The notes beneath the pieces are model-generated. The model saw only the letters and a program-made list of their open reading frames with translations. It searched no databases and had not been told where the DNA came from. DNA of 64,000 bases from the NCBI RefSeq assembly GCF_012935695.1, contig NZ_CP052859.1:909001-973000 (forward strand). The letters are read 5' to 3'. The DNA comes from Pseudomonas sp. ADAK18 (GTDB lineage: Bacteria; Pseudomonadota; Gammaproteobacteria; Pseudomonadales; Pseudomonadaceae). Position numbers and translations under genes: made by a program. The stretch's first letter is position 1; the number at the start of each line of letters is the position of its first letter. Positions 35,023 through 44,499 of this stretch are shown piece after piece.

Positions 35023-35474
35023 ATCCGCTGCGTAGAAAGCGTCTGTTAATCATCCTAGCCATTCTGGCCGGCGTCGGCATTGCCGTGACCCTGGCTTTGA
35101 GCGCCCTGCGGGAGAACATCAACCTGTTCTACACCCCGACCCAGATCGCCAACGGCGAAGCACCGCTGGACACGCGCATTCGCGCTGGCGGCATGGTGGA
35201 GAAGGGTTCACTGCAACGTTCCGGTGATTCCCTGGACGTCAAATTCGTGGTCACCGACTTCAATAAATCCGTGACCATCACTTATCGCGGCATCCTCCCG
35301 GACCTGTTCCGCGAAGGCCAGGGCATCGTCGCCTTGGGCAAGCTCAACGCCGACGGCGTGGTGGTGGCTGATGAAGTACTGGCCAAGCACGATGAAAAAT
35401 ACATGCCGCCAGAAGTGACCAAAGCGCTGAAAGACAGCGGTCAATCAGCCCCAACCCCTGCCAAGGAGGGCTAA
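35019..35474 (+). CDS. ccmE: Periplasmic heme chaperone CcmE
   Basis: 151 residues, GTG start. An N-terminal TM anchor (about 9-28), an OB-fold periplasmic domain and the heme-binding His124 in [13 protein letters not shown]. It carries covalently bound heme from CcmC to CcmF/H. The start overlaps the ccmD stop. Confidence 0.97.
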   Translation: MNPLRRKRLLIILAILAGVGIAVTLALSALRENINLFYTPTQIANGEAPLDTRIRAGGMVEKGSLQRSGDSLDVKFVVTDFNKSVTITYRGILPDLFREGQGIVALGKLNADGVVVADEVLAKHDEKYMPPEVTKALKDSGQSAPTPAKEG

Positions 35475-35477
35475 GTG

Positions 35478-37466
35478 ATGACGTCTGCACTGTTTATTCC
35501 TGAGTTGGGCCAACTGGCGATGATCCTCGCCCTGTGCTTCGCCGTGGTCCAGGCCATCGTCCCGCTGCTGGGCGCCTGGCGCGGTGACCGCCTGTGGATG
35601 AGCCTGGCCCAGCCGGCCGCCTGGGGGCAGTTCGCCTTTCTGGCGTTTGCTTTTGGTTGCCTGACCTATGCCTTCATGACCGACGACTTTTCCGTCGCCT
35701 ATGTCGCCAACAACTCCAACAGCGCCTTGCCCTGGTACTACAAGTTCAGCGCCGTGTGGGGTGCCCACGAAGGTTCCCTGCTGCTGTGGGCCTTGATTCT
35801 CGGCGGCTGGACCTTCGCTGTATCGGTCTTCTCCCGGCAACTGCCGCAAGTGATGCTGGCGCGGGTGCTGGCAGTGATGGGCATGATCAGCATCGGCTTC
35901 CTGCTGTTCCTGATCATGACCTCCAACCCATTCACCCGCATCCTGCCGCAAATCCCGGCGGACGGGCACGACCTCAACCCGCTGCTGCAAGACATCGGCC
36001 TGATCGTCCATCCGCCGATGCTGTACATGGGTTACGTCGGTTTCTCGGTAGCCTTCGCCTTTGCCATCGCCGCCTTGCTTGGCGGGCGTCTTGATGCGGC
36101 CTGGGCACGCTGGTCGCGGCCGTGGACGATTGTTGCCTGGGCCTTTCTCGGTATCGGTATCACCTTGGGTTCGTGGTGGGCCTACTACGAACTTGGCTGG
36201 GGCGGCTGGTGGTTCTGGGACCCGGTGGAAAACGCCTCCTTCATGCCTTGGTTGGTGGGTACGGCGCTGATTCACTCGTTGGCGGTGACCGAGAAGCGCG
36301 GTGTGTTCAAGAGCTGGACGGTGTTATTGGCCATTGCTGCGTTCTCCCTGAGCCTGCTGGGTACCTTCCTGGTGCGCTCGGGCGTGCTGACGTCGGTGCA
36401 CGCGTTTGCCTCCGACCCCGAGCGAGGCGTGTTCATCCTGATCTTCCTGCTGTTTGTGGTGGGCGGTTCGTTGACGCTGTTCGCCCTGCGCGCGCCGGTG
36501 GTCAAGAGTCATGTCGGCTTCAACCTGTGGTCCCGGGAAACCCTGCTGCTGGGCAATAACCTGGTGCTGGTGGTGGCTGCGTCGATGATCTTGCTGGGCA
36601 CCCTGTATCCGCTGGTACTCGATGCCTTGACCGGCGCCAAGCTCTCCGTTGGGCCGCCGTATTTCAACGCGCTGTTCATCCCGCTGATGGGCTTGCTGAT
36701 GGTGGTGATGGCGATCGGCATGCTGGTGCGTTGGAAAGACACACCGGTGAAATGGCTGGTGGGCATGCTGACGCCTGTATTGTTGGGCAGCGCCGCCCTG
36801 GCCGTGGTTGCCGGGATCGCTTACGGCGACTTCAACTGGGCCGTGCTGGCGACCTTCATGCTCGCCGCCTGGGTATTGCTGGCCGGCGTGCGCGACATCT
36901 TCGACAAGACCCGCCACAAAGGCCTGATCAAGGGCCTGCCGAGCCTGACTCGCAGCTACTGGGGTATGCAGGTGGCGCACCTCGGCATCGCCGTTTGCGC
37001 ACTGGGCGTGGTGTTGTCCAGCCAGAACAGTGCCGAGCGCGACCTGCGCCTGGCCCCGGGCGAGTCCATGGACCTGGCCGGTTATCACTTCATTTTCGAG
37101 GGCGCCAAGCACTTCGAAGGGCCGAACTTCACATCGGACAAAGGTACCGTGCGCGTCGTGCGCAACGGCAAGGAAGTGGCCGTGCTGCACCCGGAAAAAC
37201 GCCTGTACACCGTGCAAAGCTCGATGATGACTGAAGCGGGGATCGACGCCGGGTTTACCCGAGATTTGTACGTCGCCTTGGGCGAGCCGTTGGGTGATGG
37301 CGCCTGGGCCGTGCGGGTCCACGTCAAACCGTTCGTGCGCTGGATCTGGTTCGGCGGTTTGCTCACCGGTTTTGGTGGATTGCTGGCCGCGATGGACCGA
37401 CGTTATCGGGTCAAGGTCAAGAGCCGGGTGCGTGAAGCCCTCGGCCTGCAAGGGGCAGCCGTATGA
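35478..37466 (+). CDS. ccmF: Cytochrome c heme lyase subunit CcmF
   Basis: 662 residues from ATG 35478 (a GTG lies one codon upstream). Multi-pass membrane protein with the WWD domain (ELGWGGWWFWDPVENASFM) and conserved His residues in VHPPMLYMGY and LIHSLAVTEKRG. It ligates heme to apocytochrome c with CcmH and CcmI. It overlaps ccmG at its end. Confidence 0.97.
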   Translation: MTSALFIPELGQLAMILALCFAVVQAIVPLLGAWRGDRLWMSLAQPAAWGQFAFLAFAFGCLTYAFMTDDFSVAYVANNSNSALPWYYKFSAVWGAHEGSLLLWALILGGWTFAVSVFSRQLPQVMLARVLAVMGMISIGFLLFLIMTSNPFTRILPQIPADGHDLNPLLQDIGLIVHPPMLYMGYVGFSVAFAFAIAALLGGRLDAAWARWSRPWTIVAWAFLGIGITLGSWWAYYELGWGGWWFWDPVENASFMPWLVGTALIHSLAVTEKRGVFKSWTVLLAIAAFSLSLLGTFLVRSGVLTSVHAFASDPERGVFILIFLLFVVGGSLTLFALRAPVVKSHVGFNLWSRETLLLGNNLVLVVAASMILLGTLYPLVLDALTGAKLSVGPPYFNALFIPLMGLLMVVMAIGMLVRWKDTPVKWLVGMLTPVLLGSAALAVVAGIAYGDFNWAVLATFMLAAWVLLAGVRDIFDKTRHKGLIKGLPSLTRSYWGMQVAHLGIAVCALGVVLSSQNSAERDLRLAPGESMDLAGYHFIFEGAKHFEGPNFTSDKGTVRVVRNGKEVAVLHPEKRLYTVQSSMMTEAGIDAGFTRDLYVALGEPLGDGAWAVRVHVKPFVRWIWFGGLLTGFGGLLAAMDRRYRVKVKSRVREALGLQGAAV

Positions 37467-37999
37467 AGCGTTGGTTGATGATGTTGCCGCTGGCCCTGTT
37501 TTTGGTGGTGGCCGTGTTCTTGTATCGCGGTCTGTATCTGGACCCCGCCGAGCTGCCGTCAGCGATGATCGGCAAGCCGTTCCCGGCGTTTTCCCTGCCG
37601 ACGGTGCAGGGCGACCGAACCCTGACCCAGGCCGATTTGCAGGGTAAGCCGGCACTGGTCAATGTCTGGGCCACCTGGTGCATTTCCTGCCGGGTCGAGC
37701 ATCCGGTGCTGAACAAGCTGGCCGAGCAGGGCGTGGTGATCTACGGCATCAACTACAAGGACGACAATGCGTCGGCCTTGAAGTGGTTATCGGAATTCCA
37801 CAACCCGTACCAGATGGATATCCGCGATGAGGACGGCAACCTCGGTCTCAACCTCGGTGTCTACGGTGCTCCGGAAACCTTCTTCATCGATGCCAAGGGT
37901 GTGATCCGCGACAAGTACGTAGGGGTGATCGACGAAGTGGTCTGGCGCGAGCAACTGGCCGCCAAGTATCAGGCGCTGGTCGACGAGGCCAAGCCATGA
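37463..37999 (+). CDS. ccmG: Thiol-disulfide oxidoreductase CcmG/DsbE
   Basis: 178 residues: an N-terminal TM anchor (MMLPLALFLVVAVFLY), then a thioredoxin fold with CISC at Cys73/Cys76 (ATWCISCRVEHP). It keeps the apocytochrome CXXCH thiols and CcmH reduced. The cis-Pro/Glu motif YGAPETFFID is present. The stop overlaps ccmH. Confidence 0.96.
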   Translation: MKRWLMMLPLALFLVVAVFLYRGLYLDPAELPSAMIGKPFPAFSLPTVQGDRTLTQADLQGKPALVNVWATWCISCRVEHPVLNKLAEQGVVIYGINYKDDNASALKWLSEFHNPYQMDIRDEDGNLGLNLGVYGAPETFFIDAKGVIRDKYVGVIDEVVWREQLAAKYQALVDEAKP

Positions 38000-38469
38000 A
38001 GCGTTGGTTAGCCGCTGCGGTATTGGGCTTGAGCATGGCCGGCGTGGCTCACGCCGCCATCGACACCTATGAGTTCGCTAAAGACGGTGACCGCGAGCGT
38101 TTTCGCGAATTGACCAAGGAACTGCGCTGCCCCAAGTGCCAGAACCAGGACATCGCCGACTCCAACGCGCCGATTGCCGCCGATCTGCGCAAAGAGATTT
38201 TTCGCATGCTGGGCGAGGGCAAGGACAATCAGCAGATCATCGACTTCATGGTCGACCGCTACGGTGATTTCGTCCGCTACAAGCCGGCGCTCACCGGCAA
38301 GACCGCGCTGCTGTGGTTTGGCCCCGCGGGGTTGCTGTTGGGTGGCCTGGTGGTCATCGCCGTGATCATCCGCCGTCGTCGCGCCGCTCCGGCCGAAGGC
38401 TCGGACTCGCTTTCCGCCTCCGAGCGTCAACGCCTCGACCAACTGCTGGACAAAAACACTGATGATTGA
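37996..38469 (+). CDS. ccmH: Cytochrome c maturation thiol protein CcmH
   Basis: 157 residues: a signal peptide (about 1-20), the LRCPKCQNQ motif with Cys45/Cys48, a three-helix domain and a C-terminal TM helix ([21 protein letters not shown]). It works with CcmF in thioether formation. It overlaps ccmG and ccmI by a few bases each. It lacks the TPR part, which is the separate ccmI. Confidence 0.95.
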   Translation: MKRWLAAAVLGLSMAGVAHAAIDTYEFAKDGDRERFRELTKELRCPKCQNQDIADSNAPIAADLRKEIFRMLGEGKDNQQIIDFMVDRYGDFVRYKPALTGKTALLWFGPAGLLLGGLVVIAVIIRRRRAAPAEGSDSLSASERQRLDQLLDKNTDD

Positions 38470-39655
38470 TTTCTGGCTCGCAGCAGGTCTGCTGCTTTTG
38501 GTTGCCTTGAGTTTCCTGTTGATCCCGGTTTTGCGCGGACGTCGTGCCCAACGTGAAGAAGATCGCACCGCGCTGAACGTAGCGTTGTACCAGGAACGCG
38601 TGGCGGAATTGCAAACCCAGCAGGACGAAGGCGTGCTTGATGCCGCGCAGCTGGATAGCGGTCGCGCTGAAGCGGCCCGTGAATTGCTGGCCGATACCGA
38701 GGGTGTGGAAAAACCTCGGGAATCACGCCTTGGCAAGCCGTTGCCATTGCTGGCCGCGATTCTCGTACCGGTGTTGGGTCTTGGTCTTTACCTGCATTAC
38801 GGTGCCAGCGACAAGGTCGAGTTGACCCGCGAATTCTCCCAGCCACCGGTGTCCATGGAAGACATGACACGACGTCTGGAGCGGGCAGCAGCAGCGCAGC
38901 CGGATTCGCCGGAAGGCCTGTACTTCCTCGGTCGCGCCTACATGGCCCAGGACCGTTCGGCCGATGCCGCAAAAGTCTTCGAGCGCACGGTGGCATTGGC
39001 CGGTCGTCAGCCGGAGCTGCTGGGGCAGTGGGCTCAAGCACAGTACTTTGCCGACAACAAACAATGGTCGCCCAAGGTCCAGGCCTTGACCGATGAAGCG
39101 TTGAAGCAGGACCCGAAAGAAGTCACCAGCCTCGGGTTGCTGGGTATCGCGGCCTTTGAAGGCCAGCGTTATCAGGAGGCGATTGATTACTGGAACCGCC
39201 TGCTGGCGCAGTTGCCACCCCAAGACAACTCGCGTGCGGCACTGCAAGGCGGGATTGATCGGGCGGCGCAGAAGCTGAAAGAAAGCGGCGGTACTGTGGC
39301 GCCCGTTAAGGCACAAGCGCAAATGAAGGTCCGCGTTGACCTCTCAGCGGACATTAAAGCCAAGGCCTCGCCAAGCGACAGCGTGTTCATCTTTGCCCGC
39401 GCGGTAAACGGCCCGCCGGCGCCTTTGGCCGTCAAGCGTTTCACTGTGGCCGACCTGCCGGTCACCGTCGAACTGGGTGACGCTGATGCGATGATGCCGC
39501 AGTTGAAACTGTCCAACTTTCCCGAAGTCCAACTGGTTGCGCGCATATCCCGGGCCGGTCAACCGACCGCTGGCGAGTGGATCGGCCGCAGCCAACCCTT
39601 GGCCAGCAGCACCACGGCCTTGCAGCAACTGACCATCGACAGCCCGGATAAATAA
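38462..39655 (+). CDS. ccmI: Apocytochrome c chaperone CcmI
   Basis: 397 residues. Two N-terminal TM helices (about 3-20 and 95-115) flank a cytoplasmic loop, then periplasmic TPR repeats ([45 protein letters not shown]) that hold the apocytochrome C-terminus. The C-terminal beta domain (about 280-395) follows. It ends the ccm operon. Confidence 0.94.
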   Translation: MIDFWLAAGLLLLVALSFLLIPVLRGRRAQREEDRTALNVALYQERVAELQTQQDEGVLDAAQLDSGRAEAARELLADTEGVEKPRESRLGKPLPLLAAILVPVLGLGLYLHYGASDKVELTREFSQPPVSMEDMTRRLERAAAAQPDSPEGLYFLGRAYMAQDRSADAAKVFERTVALAGRQPELLGQWAQAQYFADNKQWSPKVQALTDEALKQDPKEVTSLGLLGIAAFEGQRYQEAIDYWNRLLAQLPPQDNSRAALQGGIDRAAQKLKESGGTVAPVKAQAQMKVRVDLSADIKAKASPSDSVFIFARAVNGPPAPLAVKRFTVADLPVTVELGDADAMMPQLKLSNFPEVQLVARISRAGQPTAGEWIGRSQPLASSTTALQQLTIDSPDK

Positions 39656-39670
39656 CGTGAGGAAGTGCCC

Positions 39671-40063
39671 ATGACCGCCATCGCTCGTATCACCCTGCTT
39701 AGCCTGGTTCTGGGCTTGAGTGCTTGTGCGGTTCATCGGCCTTCGGCGCCTACCGGCCCAACTATTCCACCGTCCGGGCCGTCAACCCATCCGAGTACTA
39801 AACCGTCCGGGCCGGTGACCGCACCGCCCAAGGCGCCACCGAGCACCTCCGCCACCTTCGCCCCGCCGCCTGGGGCTGCCAGCCATTGGGATGGGAAGAT
39901 GCAGGTGTATGTGCTGGAGGAGCAGCCGGACACGTTTTACCGCCAGCGCACGTACTACCGCTGGAGCAACGGCTGGAGTCGTTCCATCAGCCCTAATGGG
40001 CCTTGGGAAGAGACCGATATCCACGGCGTACCGCCGGGGTTGAGCAAGCAGTACGCGCAATGA
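39671..40063 (+). CDS. Small Pro-rich outer-membrane-type lipoprotein
   Basis: 130 residues from ATG 39671. A lipoprotein signal with lipobox LSAC (Cys19), then a Pro/Ser/Thr-rich linker (about 23-65) and a small C-terminal domain with Trp/Tyr-rich sequence (TYYRWSNGWSRSISPNGPWEE). It lies 15 bases after ccmI and shares the downstream terminator, so it is probably the last gene of the ccm transcript. Function unknown. Confidence 0.82.
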   Translation: MTAIARITLLSLVLGLSACAVHRPSAPTGPTIPPSGPSTHPSTKPSGPVTAPPKAPPSTSATFAPPPGAASHWDGKMQVYVLEEQPDTFYRQRTYYRWSNGWSRSISPNGPWEETDIHGVPPGLSKQYAQ

Positions 40064-40065
40064 CA

Positions 40066-40098
40066 AAAGGCGACCATCGGGTCGCCTTTTTTGTGCCT
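40066..40098 (+). terminator. Rho-independent terminator after the ccm transcript
   Basis: AAAAGGCGACC-atcg-GGTCGCCTTTTTT, a strong GC stem with A- and T-runs on both sides, so bidirectional; it can also end the leftward DUF3077-like transcript. Confidence 0.9.
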
Positions 40099-40132
40099 GT
40101 TTGGAATGTATTCTGAAGAGGGGCAAACACCT

Positions 40133-40161
40133 TGTGGCGAGGGGGCAAGCCCCTCGCCACA
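40133..40161. repeat. Single REP hairpin
   Basis: TGTGGCGAGGGG-gcaag-CCCCTCGCCACA, a perfect REP singlet 22 bases after the DUF3077-like copy 2 stop. Confidence 0.88.
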
Positions 40162-40183
40162 GGAACTCATTCCCACTCGGTAA

Positions 40184-40516
40184 TCAGGCTGCCGGATACT
40201 CTCTGTTCAGCGCCGCATCCACCAACAACTGTGCCATCTCGATCAACTGCACCACTGCCAGTACTTGCTTGCGGCTGGAGCCTTCAAGATGTCCGGTGCA
40301 GTCGTACGCGCTGACCGCCGCCGACTCAAGAATCTCGCTGGCATTGCTCAACGCTTCCTCGGTGCTGAGGCCGGTACGTACGGTGAAGAGTTTTTCTGAC
40401 GCAGGGGAGGCGGGTTGTGAGTGCAGTTCGTAATGCTTGAAGGCGCGCTGGGCGGCGTCGTGGAGTTTGCTGTCGTTCAAGGAGTAGGGCGGTGGGTTCG
40501 GGGTCACTTTTTTCAT
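40184..40516 (-). CDS. DUF3077/DUF6124-like small protein, copy 2
   Basis: 110 residues, leftward, with GAGGAGCTTCACC before the ATG. It shares with copy 1 the N-terminus (M..VTPNPP), a HDAAQRAFKHYEL-type helix, FTVRTGLSTEEALSNASEIL and QLLVDAAL near the end. Same structured leader. Function unknown. No signal peptide or TM segment. Confidence 0.85.
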   Translation of the reverse strand: MKKVTPNPPPYSLNDSKLHDAAQRAFKHYELHSQPASPASEKLFTVRTGLSTEEALSNASEILESAAVSAYDCTGHLEGSSRKQVLAVVQLIEMAQLLVDAALNREYPAA

Positions 40517-40570
40517 GGTGAAGCTCCTCTATGAGTAAGCACCTCCATCTCGCTACCACACGATGTAAGG

Positions 40571-40643
40571 AGGCGACTGTACACGGGGTGGTAGACCGGT
40601 CATAGAAACCCGGCAGGCCGAAGCCTCCCATGCACAGCCGCCA
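40571..40643 (-). ncRNA. C4-antisense-RNA-like structured leader, copy 2
   Basis: On the minus strand, GGCGGCTGTGC pairs with GTACAGTCGCC (11 pairs, two G-U), enclosing GGGAGGC-UUCG-GCCTGCC and CCGGGTT...GACCGGTC. Same helices as the 15400-15478 copy with compensating substitutions. It lies about 55 bases before the DUF3077-like ATG. Confidence 0.6.
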
Positions 40644-40660
40644 CAAAGCAGCCCGCACGA

Positions 40661-40682
40661 AAAAACGCCCTTGAGCGTTTTG
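40661..40682 (-). terminator. Intrinsic-terminator-like hairpin upstream of C4-like leader, copy 2
   Basis: On the minus strand, AAAACGC-tcaagg-GCGTTTTTT. It corresponds to 15501-15536 of copy 1 and would separate any upstream small transcript from the leader. Confidence 0.6.
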
Positions 40683-40715
40683 GGGTCTATGAAAGAACCG
40701 GGCTACCACACCCGT

Positions 40716-40733
40716 TCGCTGATTTTGCAGCGA
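40716..40733 (-). other. Conserved short hairpin upstream of DUF3077 cassette, copy 2
   Basis: TCGCTG...CAGCGA, the counterpart of 15569-15586. Role unknown. Confidence 0.4.
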
Positions 40734-40843
40734 CTCGCGAAGGTTCGCGGTGAGATCGACCGCAAGCAACCCTAAATCTGTGTGGGAACGGTCCCTCGGC
40801 CAGTTCCAACCTTTCACAAAACCTTAACCAAACCGTTTCACTC

Positions 40844-40861
40844 CCGTCATGTGCAAGTCAT
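40844..40861 (+). promoter_or_regulatory. Candidate PHO box ahead of phnC
   Basis: Two GTCAT repeats spaced 11 bases (40846-40850, 40857-40861) match the half-site spacing of PhoB boxes. They lie about 81 bases before the phnC ATG. Phosphate-starvation control of phn genes is well established. Confidence 0.55.
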
Positions 40862-40941
40862 AGGCCTGACACCTCCCGCGCCTACTGTCGTTTGAACTCA
40901 AATACAGCCACGGATGGCTGTTCAACCAGACAGAGAAGCCC

Positions 40942-41775
40942 ATGACTCCAGCTATCCATGTCGATCATCTGAACAAGACCTTTGCCAAGAAGTCCGCACT
41001 GGTCGACCTCGAACTCACCATTGCATCCGGTGAGATGGTCGCGCTGATTGGCGCTTCCGGCTCCGGCAAGTCCACCTTGTTGCGTCACCTCGCGGGCCTG
41101 GCCTGTTGCGACAAGGGCAACGGCGGCAGGGTCAAGGTGCTGGGCCGGGAAGTACAGGCCAGCGGGCGGTTGAATGGCAAGGTGCGGCGGTTGCGGGCGG
41201 ATATCGGCTACATCTTCCAACAGTTCAACCTGGTTAATCGCCTGAGTGTGATCGACAACGTACTGCTCGGTTGCCTGGGCCGCATGCCGCGCTGGCGTGG
41301 CAACCTCGGCTTGTTCAATGCCGAGGAAAAACAGTTCGCCATGGAGTCCCTGGCCCGTGTTGGTCTCGCCGACCTGGCTGCACAGCGCGCCTCGACGTTG
41401 TCCGGCGGCCAGCAGCAGCGGGTGGCGATTGCCCGGGCACTGACCCAGCGTGCCGAAGTCATCCTCGCCGACGAGCCCATCGCCTCCCTCGACCCGGAGT
41501 CGGCGCGCAAGGTCATGGAGATCCTCGCCGACATCAACGGCCGCGACGGCAAGACCGTGGTCGTCACCCTGCATCAAGTCGACTACGCCATGCGTTATTG
41601 CCCGCGAGCCGTGGCGCTCAAAGGTGGGCGGATTCATTTCGATGGCCAGGCCACGGAGATGAGCAGCCAGTTCCTCAATGATTTGTACGGTGCCGACGTC
41701 GACACCAGCCTGATGTTTTCCGACCAGACCCGCCGTACCGAGCCCCCCACTCGGCTGGCCCTGGCGCGCGCTTGA
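40942..41775 (+). CDS. phnC: Phosphonate ABC transporter ATPase PhnC
   Basis: 277 residues. Walker [18 protein letters not shown], signature [15 protein letters not shown], Walker [15 protein letters not shown]. The energising subunit of phosphonate uptake, followed by phnD. It is the first gene of a complete phosphonate locus. Confidence 0.96.
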   Translation: MTPAIHVDHLNKTFAKKSALVDLELTIASGEMVALIGASGSGKSTLLRHLAGLACCDKGNGGRVKVLGREVQASGRLNGKVRRLRADIGYIFQQFNLVNRLSVIDNVLLGCLGRMPRWRGNLGLFNAEEKQFAMESLARVGLADLAAQRASTLSGGQQQRVAIARALTQRAEVILADEPIASLDPESARKVMEILADINGRDGKTVVVTLHQVDYAMRYCPRAVALKGGRIHFDGQATEMSSQFLNDLYGADVDTSLMFSDQTRRTEPPTRLALARA

Positions 41776-41807
41776 AACCTCTCCCACGACCCACAGGAAT
41801 CCATTCC

Positions 41808-42809
41808 ATGTTGAACCGTATTGGTCACGTGTTTCTGTCTGCCGTCCTGTTGGCCAGTTGCGTTTTGGGCAACGCCCAGGCCGCCGACAAGGCCATCAAC
41901 TTCGGCATCATGTCCACCGAGTCTTCGCAGAACCTCAAGAGCATCTGGCAGCCGTTTCTGGATGACATGCACAAGAAAACCGGCCTGACCATCAACGCCA
42001 CCTTCGCCTCCGACTATGCCGGTTTGATCCAGGGCATGCGCTTCAACAAGGTCGACGTGGCTTGGCTGGGTAACAAGGCTGCCATGGAGGCAGTGGACCG
42101 TTCCAACGGTGAGATCTTCGCCCAGACCGCCGCTGCCAATGGTGCCGCCGGTTACTGGAGCGTGTTGATCGTGCGCAAGGACAGCCCGATCAACAACGTC
42201 GAAGACATGCTCAAGAACGCCAAGAACCTGACCTTCGGCAACGGTGATCCGAACTCCACTTCGGGCTACCTCGTGCCGGGCTACTACGTGTTCGCCAAGA
42301 ACCACGTCGATGCTGCCACCGCGTTCAAACGCACGCTCAACTCCAGCCATGAAGTCAATGCGTTGAGCGTGGCGAAAGGGCAGTTGGACGTCGCCACGTT
42401 CAACACCGAAAGCTGGGACCGCCTGGAAGTCACCCAGCCGGACAAAGCCGCTCTGCTCAAGGTGATCTGGAAGTCGCCGCTGATCCCCGCCGACCCAATG
42501 GTCTGGAGCAAGGCCCTGAGTGACAGCGAGAAAACCAAGATCCGCGATTTCTTCGCCAACTACGGTGACACCGACGAAGAGAAGGCGGTGCTGAAGAACA
42601 TGCAACTGGGCAAATTCCTCAAGTCCAGCGACGACCAGCTGTTGCCAATCCGCCAACTGGAACTGTTCAAGCAGCGCACCACCATCAGTGCCGACAGCAA
42701 GCTGGAAACCGCCGACAAGGCCAAGAAGCTCGCCGATATCGACGCCGACCTGGCCAAGCTGCAACAGCGCATCACCGAACTGGACAAGAAGACTGCCGCC
42801 AACGGCTAA
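41808..42809 (+). CDS. phnD: Phosphonate-binding periplasmic protein PhnD
   Basis: 333 residues from ATG 41808, signal peptide ending NAQAAD. The PhnD fold is supported by [20 protein letters not shown] and [23 protein letters not shown]-terminal coiled stretch ([20 protein letters not shown]) is typical of PhnD. It captures phosphonates for PhnCE. Confidence 0.96.
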   Translation: MLNRIGHVFLSAVLLASCVLGNAQAADKAINFGIMSTESSQNLKSIWQPFLDDMHKKTGLTINATFASDYAGLIQGMRFNKVDVAWLGNKAAMEAVDRSNGEIFAQTAAANGAAGYWSVLIVRKDSPINNVEDMLKNAKNLTFGNGDPNSTSGYLVPGYYVFAKNHVDAATAFKRTLNSSHEVNALSVAKGQLDVATFNTESWDRLEVTQPDKAALLKVIWKSPLIPADPMVWSKALSDSEKTKIRDFFANYGDTDEEKAVLKNMQLGKFLKSSDDQLLPIRQLELFKQRTTISADSKLETADKAKKLADIDADLAKLQQRITELDKKTAANG

Positions 42810-42829
42810 CCCTTGTGAGAGCTGGCTTT

Positions 42830-42923
42830 TGTGGCGAGGGAGCTTGCTCCCGTTGGGGTGCGAAGCGCCCCCAAAAGTCGACGACTGCTGCGCAGCCGAA
42901 CGGGAGCAAGCTCCCTCGCCACA
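42830..42923. repeat. REPIN inside the phnD-phnE gap
   Basis: TGTGGCGAGGGAGCTTGCTCCC and its inverted copy CGGGAGCAAGCTCCCTCGCCACA around a GC-rich centre; a degenerate REP (CCCGCTCCCACACAAG) follows to about 42960. It sits within an operon. Confidence 0.92.
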
Positions 42924-42975
42924 ACAAGCCCGCTCCCACACAAGCCCGGTTCCCACATTTACTGAGAGTGACCCC

Positions 42976-43758
42976 ATGACTACGTTGCACGCTGAAGCCG
43001 TAGGCAAACGCACTTGGCCGCAATACCTCGGTTGGGGCCTGTTTCTGGTCCTGCTGGCCTGGGCCTGGCACGGCGCCGAAATGAACCCGCTGGCGCTGTA
43101 CCGCGATTCCGGAAACATGGCGACCTTCGCCGCCGACTTCTTCCCGCCTGACTTCCACGAATGGCGCTCCTACCTCAAGGAGATGATCGTCACCGTGCAA
43201 ATCGCCCTCTGGGGCACGGTGCTGGCGATTGTCTGTTCGGTGCCGCTGGGGATTTTGTGCGCTGACAACATCACGCCGTGGTGGATTCACCAGCCGCTGC
43301 GTCGGGTGATGGATGCCTTCCGTTCGATCAACGAAATGGTGTTTGCGATGTTGTTCGTCGTCGCCGTCGGCCTCGGTCCTTTTGCTGGCGTATTGGCCCT
43401 GTGGATCAGCACCACCGGCGTGCTTGCCAAGCTGTTCGCCGAAGCCGTGGAGGCCATCGACCCAGGCCCTGTGGAAGGTGTTCGCGCTACCGGCGCCAGT
43501 GCCTTGCAAGAGGTGATCTACGGCGTGATCCCGCAAGTCATGCCGCTGTGGGTCTCTTACGCGCTTTACCGTTTCGAAGCCAACGTACGCTCGGCCACGG
43601 TGGTGGGAATGGTCGGCGCTGGCGGTATCGGCGTGATCCTGTGGGAGAACATCCGCGCCTTCCAGTTCGTCCAGACCTGCGCGGTGCTGCTGGTGATCAT
43701 TGTGGTGGTGAGCCTGATTGATGTGCTTTCCCAACGACTGCGCAAGCAGTTCATCTGA
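42976..43758 (+). CDS. phnE: Phosphonate ABC transporter permease PhnE
   Basis: 260 residues from ATG 42976; upstream in-frame sequence is phnD tail in another frame and REPIN. Six hydrophobic helices with the inner-membrane EAA-type loop ([20 protein letters not shown]). It forms the channel with PhnC. Confidence 0.95.
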   Translation: MTTLHAEAVGKRTWPQYLGWGLFLVLLAWAWHGAEMNPLALYRDSGNMATFAADFFPPDFHEWRSYLKEMIVTVQIALWGTVLAIVCSVPLGILCADNITPWWIHQPLRRVMDAFRSINEMVFAMLFVVAVGLGPFAGVLALWISTTGVLAKLFAEAVEAIDPGPVEGVRATGASALQEVIYGVIPQVMPLWVSYALYRFEANVRSATVVGMVGAGGIGVILWENIRAFQFVQTCAVLLVIIVVVSLIDVLSQRLRKQFI

Positions 43759-43768
43759 CGTCGGAGGG

Positions 43769-43790
43769 GTGCCCCTGGGCGCTTTTTTTT
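43769..43790 (+). terminator. Terminator-like hairpin between phnE and phnF
   Basis: GTGCCC-ct-GGGCGC followed by eight T residues, so phnCDE transcripts may partly end here, leaving phnF onward to a separate or read-through message. Confidence 0.65.
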
Positions 43791-43794
43791 AAGC

Positions 43795-44499
43795 ATGCAG
43801 TTGTCTAGACAAGATGAGCCGGTTTACCGCGAACTCGCGGATATCCTGCGCCGGGAACTGAGCAGCTACCAGGCCGGTGACTTTCTGCCGGGCGAGGTGC
43901 AGTTGGCCGAACGCTTCGGCGTCAACCGCCACACCTTGCGCCGGGCCATCGACGAGTTGGTGTTCGAAGGCAGTCTGTTGCGCTTGCAGGGCAAGGGCAC
44001 GCAGGTACTGGATCGGCCGTTGATTTACCCGATGGGCGCCGAGACCTCTTACAGCCAGTCGCTGTCGGCCCAGGGCGTCGGTGTGGAGGCGGTGCTGCTC
44101 AAGCGTCGCTATTGCTACGCCAGCCGCGACGAAGCCCAGCAGTTGGGCATCGCCGAGATGGCACCAATGATCGAGCTGCAAACCCTGCGCAAGCTCGACC
44201 ACCAGCCTGTCAGCCTGATCCGCCATCGCTATTGCGCCAGCCATGCGCCGCTCTTGGCGGACTACAACGGCGGCTCCCTGCGCCAGTACCTGCGTGAGCG
44301 CGACCTGCCGTTGACCCGCACCCAGAGCCTGATCGGTGCCCGTTTACCCAACCGTGACGAGGCCGCGCTGCTGCTGATGCCCCGGCATTTGCCAGCCTTG
44401 ACCGTGTTCACCCTTTCCCGCGATCGCGATGGCCGCCCGGTGGAGCTGGCGCAGTCCACCAGCCGTTCGGATCGCTTCCAGTACCAGGTGGTGACTTGA
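43795..44499 (+). CDS. phnF: GntR/HutC-family phosphonate regulator PhnF
   Basis: 234 residues. Winged HTH (PVYRELADILRREL, LAERFGVNRHTLRRAIDELVFEG) and a UTRA ligand-binding domain (about 85-225). It probably represses the phn genes in the absence of substrate. It lies between the uptake and C-P lyase parts; the stop overlaps phnG. Confidence 0.94.
   Translation: MQLSRQDEPVYRELADILRRELSSYQAGDFLPGEVQLAERFGVNRHTLRRAIDELVFEGSLLRLQGKGTQVLDRPLIYPMGAETSYSQSLSAQGVGVEAVLLKRRYCYASRDEAQQLGIAEMAPMIELQTLRKLDHQPVSLIRHRYCASHAPLLADYNGGSLRQYLRERDLPLTRTQSLIGARLPNRDEAALLLMPRHLPALTVFTLSRDRDGRPVELAQSTSRSDRFQYQVVT

Noticed and set aside
36324..37655. 443-residue reverse-strand frame opposite ccmF
   Set aside because: Shadow of ccmF and ccmG; no membrane segments or motifs of its own.
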